This document shows, piece after piece, positions 7,116-12,016 of a stretch of DNA of 12,016 nucleotides. Numbering within the stretch: position 1 is the first letter of the stretch; each line of letters begins with the position of its first letter. Under the pieces are notes generated by a model, which worked only from the letters and a program-made list of their open reading frames with translations, was not told the origin of the DNA and ran no database searches. This DNA comes from Rhodospirillales bacterium (GTDB lineage: Bacteria; Pseudomonadota; Alphaproteobacteria; Acetobacterales; Acetobacteraceae): assembly GCA_903644035.1 (NCBI GenBank), contig CAHJXG010000187.1, positions 1 to 12,016 of the forward strand, written 5' to 3'. The position numbers were made by a program, and so were the translations under genes.

Positions 7116-9458
7116 CTATTCCGCCGTTTCCGGTTCTAGCTCCGACGATCCCTCATCGCCATCCCCCTCCGCCTTCGACAGCGCAGGCGGTGTCGCCTCG
7201 GTATACTCGAACTCCAGCTTGTCGTCGCGCAGGGCGACCTTCACGGACCCGCCCTTCACCAGCTTGCCGAACAGCAGCTCCTCGGCCAGCGGCTTCTTGA
7301 TGTACTCCTGGATCACCCGGCCGAGCGGGCGCGCGCCATAGAGCCGGTCGTAGCCACGCTCGGCCAACCACTCCTTCGCGGCGGACGACAGCTCGATGGT
7401 CACGTTGCGGTCGGCCAGCTGCGCCTCAAGCTGCATGACGAACTTCTCGACGACCCGGCCCACGATCTCCGGCGTCAGCCCGGCGAAGGTGATGGTGGCG
7501 TCGAGCCGGTTGCGGAACTCCGGCGTGAACAGTCGCTTGATCGCCTCGGTGTCCTCCCCTTCCCGCTGGTCGCGGCCGAAGCCGATGGCCTCCTTGGCCA
7601 GGTCGCTCGCCCCGGCGTTGGTGGTCATGATTAGGATCACGTTGCGGAAATCCACGACCTTGCCGTTGTGGTCGGTGAGCTTCCCGTGGTCCATCACCTG
7701 CAGGAGGATGTTGAACAGGTCGGGATGCGCCTTCTCGATCTCGTCCAGCAGCAGCACGCAGTGCGGATGCTGGTCGATGGCGTCGGTCAGCAGGCCGCCC
7801 TGGTCGAAGCCCACATAGCCCGGCGGCGCGCCGATCAGGCGGGAGATGCTGTGGCGCTCCATGTACTCGCTCATGTCGAAGCGGGTCAGCTCGATCCCGA
7901 GCGTGCTGGCCAGCTGGCGCGCCACCTCGGTCTTGCCGACGCCGGTCGGACCGCTGAACAGGTAGTTGCCAATCGGCTTCTCCGCCTCCCGCAGCCCGGC
8001 GCGGGACAGCTTGATCGCGGCGGCCAGCGCCTCGATGGCCTTGTCCTGGCCGAACACCATGGCTTTCAGGTCGCGCTCCAGGTTGCGCAGCGTCTCCTTG
8101 TCGTCGGCCGACACCGACTTGGGCGGGATGCGGGCGATCTTGGCCACCACCTCCTCCACGTCGCGCAGCGTCACCAGCTTGCGGCGCTTGCCCTCGGGCT
8201 GGAGCATCCGGCTCGCGCCGACCTCGTCGATCACGTCGATGGCCTTGTCCGGCAGCTTGCGGTCGTTGATGTACTTGGACGAAAGCTCGACCGCGCCGCG
8301 GATCGCCTCCTCGGTGTAGCGGACCTTGTGGTGCTTCTCGTAGTTGGTCTTGAGGCCGCGGAGGATCTTGATGGCGTCCTCCATCGACGGCTCGTTCACG
8401 TCGATCTTCTGGAAGCGCCGCACCAGAGCGCGGTCCTTCTCGAAGTAGTTCCGGTATTCCTTGTAGGTCGTGCTGCCGACGCAGCGCAGGCTGCCCGCGG
8501 CGAGGGCCGGCTTCAGCAGGTTGGACGCATCCATCGCGCCGCCGCTGGTGGCGCCGGCGCCGATGACGGTATGGATCTCGTCGATGAACAGGATGCTGCC
8601 GGGGTGCGCCTCAAGCTCGGTCACGACCGCCTTCAACCGCTCCTCGAAATCGCCGCGGTAGCGCGTGCCGGCAAGCAGCGCGCCCATGTCGAGCGCGAAG
8701 ATCGTGGACTTCGCGAGGACCTCGGGCACGTCGCCCTCGACGATGCGCTTGGCCAGGCCCTCGGCGATGGCTGTCTTGCCGACGCCGGGATCGCCGACAT
8801 AGAGCGGGTTGTTCTTGGTGCGCCGGCAGAGGATCTGGATCGTGCGCTCGATCTCCGAGTCACGCCCGATCAACGGGTCGATCTTGCCCGAGCCAGCCTT
8901 CTTGTTCAGGTTGACGCAGTAATTGCTGAGCGCGTCCTGGGCACGGCGACCAGGCTTCTCCTCGCGCTCCTCCGGCGCGTTCTCCTCCTTGGCGCCCGTC
9001 GTGGGCCGCTGCGCCGTGCGGCCCGGCGCCTTGGCGATGCCGTGCGAGATGAAGTTCACCGCGTCGAGCCGGGTCATGTCCTGGAGCTGGAGGAAATACA
9101 CCGCGTGGCTCTCGCGCTCGCTGAACAGAGCCACCAGCACATTGGCGCCGGTCACCTCGTCACGGCCTGAGCTCTGGACATGGATGGCGGCGCGCTGCAC
9201 CACGCGCTGGAAGCCCGCCGTCGGCTTCGGGTCGCCGGGCCGCTCGGTCGCGAGGCCCGACAGGTCCTTGTCGAGGAACTCCCCGAGATCCTGGCGGAGC
9301 TTGTCGAGGTCCACTCCGCATGCGCGAAGCACGGTCGCCGCGTCGCTGTCCTCTGCCAGGCCCAGGAGAAGATGCTCAAGCGTGGCATACTCATGCCGGC
9401 GCTCGCTGGCGAGGGACAAGGCGCGATGCAGCGTCTGTTCAAGGTTGCGTGACAACAT
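7116..9458 (-). CDS. clpA: ATP-dependent Clp protease ATP-binding subunit ClpA
   Basis: ClpA is the hexameric AAA+ unfoldase that threads substrates into ClpP; with ClpS it degrades N-end-rule proteins in the cytoplasm. At 780 residues it has the usual ClpA length (E. coli 758). An N-terminal Clp repeat domain starts at [14 protein letters not shown] and spans about 1-145. AAA domain 1 has Walker A GDPGVGKT (222-229) and Walker B with Asp293-Glu294. AAA domain 2 has Walker A GPTGVGKT (Lys509) and Walker [10 protein letters not shown] (Asp572-Glu573). There is no long middle domain, which separates it from ClpB. The ClpP-docking loop reads Ile-Gly-Phe at 625-627. ATG 9458 has GAAGGAG about 11 nt upstream. 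It follows clpS by 123 bp on the same strand, the standard arrangement, and ends in an acidic tail before a terminator. Confidence 0.97.
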   Translation of the reverse strand: MLSRNLEQTLHRALSLASERRHEYATLEHLLLGLAEDSDAATVLRACGVDLDKLRQDLGEFLDKDLSGLATERPGDPKPTAGFQRVVQRAAIHVQSSGRDEVTGANVLVALFSERESHAVYFLQLQDMTRLDAVNFISHGIAKAPGRTAQRPTTGAKEENAPEEREEKPGRRAQDALSNYCVNLNKKAGSGKIDPLIGRDSEIERTIQILCRRTKNNPLYVGDPGVGKTAIAEGLAKRIVEGDVPEVLAKSTIFALDMGALLAGTRYRGDFEERLKAVVTELEAHPGSILFIDEIHTVIGAGATSGGAMDASNLLKPALAAGSLRCVGSTTYKEYRNYFEKDRALVRRFQKIDVNEPSMEDAIKILRGLKTNYEKHHKVRYTEEAIRGAVELSSKYINDRKLPDKAIDVIDEVGASRMLQPEGKRRKLVTLRDVEEVVAKIARIPPKSVSADDKETLRNLERDLKAMVFGQDKAIEALAAAIKLSRAGLREAEKPIGNYLFSGPTGVGKTEVARQLASTLGIELTRFDMSEYMERHSISRLIGAPPGYVGFDQGGLLTDAIDQHPHCVLLLDEIEKAHPDLFNILLQVMDHGKLTDHNGKVVDFRNVILIMTTNAGASDLAKEAIGFGRDQREGEDTEAIKRLFTPEFRNRLDATITFAGLTPEIVGRVVEKFVMQLEAQLADRNVTIELSSAAKEWLAERGYDRLYGARPLGRVIQEYIKKPLAEELLFGKLVKGGSVKVALRDDKLEFEYTEATPPALSKAEGDGDEGSSELEPETAE

Positions 9459-9500
9459 AGCGATTGACGCTCCTTCGCGCTGGGGTCCGGGAAGCTTGCA

Positions 9501-9517
9501 CGGATCGGTTCGATCCG
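9501..9517. repeat. Short inverted repeat in the clpS-clpA gap
   Basis: CGGATCG, three bases, then CGATCCG: a perfect 7-bp inverted repeat centred about 50 nt upstream of the clpA start. No T-tract follows on either strand, so it is not a standard terminator. It could be an operator, an mRNA hairpin that stabilises or modulates clpA in the dicistronic transcript, or chance. Confidence 0.5.
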
Positions 9518-9581
9518 ATGCGGGCCCAAGCAGTGATGATGATGCCGTTAGAGATGGGTGGGGGTGTTCGCTTTGTGCAGC

Positions 9582-9911
9582 CTATTCTTTCTCGATCGTG
9601 CATTGCAACGGATGTTGGTTCTGCCGGGCCAGGTCCATGACCTGGGTCACCTTGGTCTCCGCCACCTCGTAGGTATAGGCGCCGCAAACCCCGACGCCCC
9701 GGCGATGCACGTGCAGCATGATGCGCGTCGCCTCTTCGCGGTTCTTCTGGAAGAACCGCTCGAGCACGTGGACGACGAACTCCATGGGTGTGTAGTCGTC
9801 ATTGAGCATGAGCACCTTGTACATCGCGGGCTTGCGCGTCTTGGGTCGCGCCTTCACCACCACGCCGATGGTCGGTCCGTCTCCGCTGCCGCCCTTGTCG
9901 TTGTCGCTCAT
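9582..9911 (-). CDS. clpS: ATP-dependent Clp protease adaptor ClpS
   Basis: ClpS is the small adaptor that binds N-end-rule residues (Leu, Phe, Tyr, Trp) and hands the substrate to the ClpA N-domain. The 109-residue protein matches the family over its length. [12 protein letters not shown] supplies the pocket residues Asn37, Asp38 and the gatekeeper Met43; [11 protein letters not shown] supplies His69, equivalent to His66 of E. coli; [13 protein letters not shown] and [10 protein letters not shown] close the fold. The first 25 residues are the flexible tail that regulates ClpA ATPase. ATG 9911 is chosen since MSDNDKGG is a typical start; the frame is open to 10034 but that extension is unlike ClpS. 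No clear Shine-Dalgarno site precedes the ATG. It is transcribed toward clpA. Confidence 0.96.
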   Translation of the reverse strand: MSDNDKGGSGDGPTIGVVVKARPKTRKPAMYKVLMLNDDYTPMEFVVHVLERFFQKNREEATRIMLHVHRRGVGVCGAYTYEVAETKVTQVMDLARQNQHPLQCTIEKE

Positions 9912-10136
9912 CGTTCTAAAAGTCCACTGCCCTAAAACCTGAGCCACTGCGCCGCCGCCGCAACCCCATTCCCAGACTGACACCCCGATATGGAGCGCCT
10001 CCGCTTCCAGGAAGAACGGCGCGCCGCGCTCCACCAGGCGGTTCGCCGTCCCTCTGTGGACAGCATATCGGAACGCGGCGGCTTGAGAAAAGGTTTAGCG
10101 GCGCCCCGCCCGGACATTCACCCGGGCTGGCCGGCC
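9912..10136. other. Non-coding region between clpS start and phasin terminator
   Basis: No convincing gene lies here; the short frames are GC-driven. It must hold the clpS promoter, as the phasin terminator lies directly upstream. A TATGCT hexamer on the - strand (10062-10067) could be a -10 box, but no good -35 accompanies it. A 6-bp inverted repeat (10108-10113 with 10122-10127) and the 10-bp palindrome TGGCCGGCCA (10128-10137) are of unknown meaning. Confidence 0.5.
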
Positions 10137-10181
10137 AAAAACGCAAAAAGCGGCCCGGAGGACATGCCCCCGGGCCGCTTT
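10137..10181 (-). terminator. Rho-independent terminator of the phasin gene
   Basis: A 12-bp perfect stem (10147-10158 with 10170-10181) with an 11-nt loop. Read on the - strand it is followed by T-runs (TT, then TTTTT after GCG). It starts about 32 nt after the phasin stop, which separates phasin from clpS transcription. Confidence 0.9.
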
Positions 10182-10212
10182 CAGCTTGGCCCCGCGAAGA
10201 GAGCTCGGTGGG

Positions 10213-10560
10213 CTAGCCGGCCTTGCCGAACGACTGCACGGCGAGCGACAGGCGGCTGTTGATCGGCGCGAACGCCTGCTCGGCCACCTTGAAGGAGGTC
10301 TCGGCGACCTGGCCGCTCTGGGTCAGCGCCTTCTCAACCGCCGAGCGGGCCAGGCTGGCCTGCAGGTCGGCCGCATCCTTCAGCGAGCGAACGCCGGTCA
10401 TGGCGCGGAAGGCGCTCATGGCGTCATCCATCGTCGCCTGCGCGCTGGCGGCCATCAGCTTGCTGAGGTCCTGCAGCCCGGTCGCGAAAATCTGGCTGGA
10501 CTTCACCAGCGCCTCGACGTTGCCCTGCCCGAAGGTGACGAGTTGTTCGGCTGTTTGCAT
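10213..10560 (-). CDS. Phasin family protein (Phasin_2)
   Basis: A small, helical, cysteine-free protein of 115 residues matching the Phasin_2/TIGR01841 family: MQTAEQLVTFGQGNVEALVKSS, then QDLSKLMAASAQATMDDAM, AMTGVRSLKDAADLQA and a final helix ending FAPINSRLSLAV. Phasins coat polyhydroxyalkanoate granules and set their size and number; small paralogues may bind other surfaces. Two ATG codons stand side by side (10563 and 10560); the second is chosen because AGGAA precedes it by 6 nt against 3 nt for the first. The gene is monocistronic, with a sigma70-like promoter at 10695-10723 flanked by TGC-rich operators, a 5' leader of about 125 nt and a strong terminator. No PHA synthase or regulator gene is in the window, so granule function is inferred from the family and from the operators. 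Confidence 0.92.
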   Translation of the reverse strand: MQTAEQLVTFGQGNVEALVKSSQIFATGLQDLSKLMAASAQATMDDAMSAFRAMTGVRSLKDAADLQASLARSAVEKALTQSGQVAETSFKVAEQAFAPINSRLSLAVQSFGKAG

Positions 10561-10673
10561 CATCAGTTCCTGGTATGCTGGGGCGTCGCCCCGTTTTGAT
10601 CGAGAGCCCGTGCCGTCAGCCCCGCAAGCGCGACATACGGCGGAGCAGACCGCACCAGCCCTTCCCAGGCCCC

Positions 10674-10688
10674 ATGCTGCACTGCAAC
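10674..10688 (-). promoter_or_regulatory. TGC-rich operator at the phasin transcription start (PhaR-like site)
   Basis: On the - strand this reads TGTTGCAGTGCAGCA from 10688, continuing with T: a 15-bp near-palindrome (TGTTGCA-G-TGCAGCA, one mismatched pair). It covers the predicted start point of phasin transcription. A 13-bp stretch (10674-10686) recurs inverted at 10732-10744. PhaR of alphaproteobacteria is known to bind TGC-rich palindromes at phasin promoters; assignment to PhaR here is inference. Confidence 0.6.
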
Positions 10689-10694
10689 AAGAAC

Positions 10695-10723
10695 GTTATG
10701 CGGACTTGCCAGAGGAAGGTCAA
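10695..10723 (-). promoter_or_regulatory. Sigma70-like promoter of the phasin gene
   Basis: On the - strand: -35 TTGACC (10723-10718), 17-nt spacer, -10 CATAAC (10700-10695). The predicted start is near 10688, giving a leader of about 125 nt. The promoter fits exactly in the 45-bp gap between two inverted TGC-rich elements, which supports it being real and repressible. Confidence 0.65.
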
Positions 10724-10731
10724 GCATTTTG

Positions 10732-10744
10732 TGCAGTGCAGCAT
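10732..10744 (+). promoter_or_regulatory. Upstream TGC-rich operator of the phasin promoter
   Basis: TGCAGTGCAGCAT on the + strand, an exact inverted copy of 10674-10686. It lies just upstream of the -35 box of the phasin promoter. Together the two sites bracket the promoter, as expected for repression by a regulator contacting both. Confidence 0.55.
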
Positions 10745-10827
10745 AGTGGCACCGCTCCGGGGCGGCTGCCTCGTCGCGGATCGATCCTAAGCAACTGATT
10801 GGGCTGTCGTTGCCGGGCGACAAAGGC

Positions 10828-10857
10828 TGGACATCCCCCTGGGAAAGCACTTAGAGT
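10828..10857 (+). promoter_or_regulatory. Candidate promoter of the D-Ala-D-Ala carboxypeptidase gene
   Basis: TGGACA (10828-10833), 18-nt spacer, TAGAGT (10852-10857); five and four matches to the sigma70 hexamers. It would start transcription about 23 nt before ATG 10887. The call rests on position and partial matches only. Confidence 0.35.
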
Positions 10858-10886
10858 TGCAAGGATCACTGATGGGATAGGTCGTA

Positions 10887-12016
10887 ATGACCGGATGTTC
10901 GCCTGGACGGCCTTGGGTCTTGAGACTGATCATGGCGGTCTCGATAACTATAGCCTCGGCGTATTCTTCACTCCGGCCGGCCTTTGCGCAGATCGGCTCT
11001 GAACGTTACGCCTCCATCGTGGTCGATGCGGCGAGCGGCGATGCTCTTTCAGCGGTGAATGCTGACGAATACCGGTTCCCGGCCAGCCTGACCAAGATGA
11101 TGACGCTTTACATGCTGTTCGAGGCGCTGCGCGACCGCCGCCTTTCGCTGGCGCAGCCGGTTCCCGTTTCGTCGTGGGCCGCGTCCATGTCGCCCACCAA
11201 GCTCGGATTGGTGCCGGGCACCTACATCACGGTGGAGCAGGCGCTGCTGGGCCTCGTCACCAAGTCCGCGAACGACGCCGCCGCCGCGCTCGGAGAGTTG
11301 ATGGGCGGCGACGAGGAGCAGTTCGCGCAGATGATGACGCTTCGCGCCCGGGCGCTGGGGATGACCCGGACGACCTTCCGCAACGCCTCCGGCCTGCCTG
11401 ACTGGGGCCAGGTGACGACGGCGCGGGACATGACGGTGCTGGCGCGCCACCTGATCCAGGACTTCCCGTCGTACTACCGATACTTCAGCGTCCCGTCCTT
11501 CGTGTTCCAGGGGCGCACGATCATGAACCATCAGCGCATGCTGCAGACCTATCCCGGGGCGGACGGGCTCAAGACCGGCTACATCGACGCGTCCGGCTTC
11601 AACGTCGTCACCTCCGCGCTGTGGGGCGACACGCGGCTGATCGGCGTCGTGCTGGGCGCCGCGTCCGGATGGGAGCGCGACCAGCACATGGCGTCGCTGC
11701 TGGACCAGGGGTTCGAGCGGATGGGCGCGTCGATGCTGACCGCGCAGCGTGAGCCCGCGCCGCCCTTCGGCCTGAGCGGGTTCATCGGCGTCGCGCAGGC
11801 TGCGCCGGAGCTGGCGCCGGCGGCGACCCTGTTCCTGACGCGCCCTGCCGGGCGGCGCGGACCGGCGGCCAGGGCCGTCCAATATGCCGCATCGCCACGC
11901 ATCCACGCCATGTCGCACCGACGGGCGCCCGAGGCGCGGGAGCGCGTGCGTGCCCGGCCGGTCCTGGCACTCCTGCCGCCCCGCCCCGCCGCCTCGCGGG
12001 CGGCCTCAGGCCTGCG
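10887..12016 (+). CDS. D-alanyl-D-alanine carboxypeptidase family serine hydrolase (S11, PBP5-like), 3' truncated by window end
   Basis: A secreted low-molecular-weight penicillin-binding protein that trims the terminal D-Ala from peptidoglycan stem peptides in the periplasm. At least 376 residues are present and the frame runs off the right edge without a stop. ATG 10887 is the first ATG after an in-frame TAG at 10878. Residues 1-34 form a signal peptide with a hydrophobic core (LIMAVSITIASAY) ending RPAFA before the cut. All three active-site motifs are intact: SLTK with nucleophile Ser67 and Lys70, SAN (127-129) and KTG (229-231, in GLKTGY). The catalytic domain ends near residue 285 and is followed by at least 90 Pro/Ala/Arg-rich residues; whether a SPOR or other cell-wall domain follows is beyond the window. 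It is divergent from the phasin gene, with no obvious functional link. Confidence 0.92.
   Translation, partial: MTGCSPGRPWVLRLIMAVSITIASAYSSLRPAFAQIGSERYASIVVDAASGDALSAVNADEYRFPASLTKMMTLYMLFEALRDRRLSLAQPVPVSSWAASMSPTKLGLVPGTYITVEQALLGLVTKSANDAAAALGELMGGDEEQFAQMMTLRARALGMTRTTFRNASGLPDWGQVTTARDMTVLARHLIQDFPSYYRYFSVPSFVFQGRTIMNHQRMLQTYPGADGLKTGYIDASGFNVVTSALWGDTRLIGVVLGAASGWERDQHMASLLDQGFERMGASMLTAQREPAPPFGLSGFIGVAQAAPELAPAATLFLTRPAGRRGPAARAVQYAASPRIHAMSHRRAPEARERVRARPVLALLPPRPAASRAASGL

Larger units (their letters stand above)
10564..10886. other. Divergent regulatory region between phasin and D-Ala-D-Ala carboxypeptidase genes
   Basis: About 320 nt with no credible gene. It holds the phasin promoter with its paired operators, the phasin 5' leader (about 10561-10688) and a candidate promoter for the carboxypeptidase. 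A 95-codon - strand frame crosses the whole region, but it starts upstream of the phasin promoter and resembles no family. Confidence 0.6.

Noticed and set aside
7668-9170. 500-codon + strand frame opposite clpA
   Set aside because: It is the antisense shadow of a strongly conserved clpA, rich in Leu/His/Val/Ala as expected of the complement of clpA codons, with no domain.
9504-9519. GGTTCGATCC, resembling a tRNA T-arm
   Set aside because: Pairing gives a 6-nt loop rather than 7, and no acceptor stem, D-arm or anticodon arm can be built around it. It is simply part of the inverted repeat.
9912-10034. 41-residue N-terminal extension of ClpS in the same frame
   Set aside because: ClpS proteins begin at MSDNDKGG-type sequences; the extension is Gly/Trp-rich and unlike the family.
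10563-10850. 95-codon - strand frame upstream of the phasin
   Set aside because: It spans the phasin promoter and both operators, would start before the promoter, and resembles no known protein.

Overview
The window is about 70% GC and reads as chromosomal DNA of a high-GC alphaproteobacterium, most likely Rhodospirillales/Acetobacteraceae-like. This rests on codon use, the adjacent clpS-clpA pair, a short Phasin_2-type phasin and a COG3146 protein next to a RidA-family protein. The taxonomic placement is inference. I see no mobile element, phage gene, CRISPR array, rRNA or tRNA.

Left part (1-2172, + strand): the 3' end of a gene with the TSCPD domain of B12-dependent ribonucleotide reductase, then a RidA-family protein, then a COG3146/DUF482 FemAB-like acyltransferase. 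The three genes are tightly packed. The last one meets, stop codon on stop codon, an MBL-fold hydrolase on the - strand (2169-3149).

Middle part (3207-6772, + strand): a DUF2075-type P-loop ATPase with a degenerate nuclease-like N-terminus, joined by an ATGA overlap to an exported endonuclease/exonuclease/phosphatase-fold protein, then a YdfG-like short-chain dehydrogenase. This ATPase and exported hydrolase pair is the least ordinary gene pair in the window.

Right part: four genes on the - strand, in the order phasin (10560-10213), clpS (9911-9582), clpA (9458-7116) and a DUF427 gene (7064-6783). Good Rho-independent terminators follow phasin and clpA. ClpS and ClpA form the N-end-rule adaptor and unfoldase that feed ClpP, which is not in the window. 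Divergent from the phasin, and cut by the window end, is a secreted S11-family D-alanyl-D-alanine carboxypeptidase (10887 to end).

The best regulatory signal is in the 10.56-10.89 kb divergent region. A sigma70-like phasin promoter on the - strand sits between two oppositely oriented copies of a 13-bp TGC-rich element, the layout expected of operators for a PhaR-like regulator of polyhydroxyalkanoate granule genes. No wholly new multi-gene system is evident. The observations worth following are these operators, the inactive-looking nuclease domain of the DUF2075 protein with its coupled exported partner, and the TSCPD protein that lacks the usual cysteine-rich tail.
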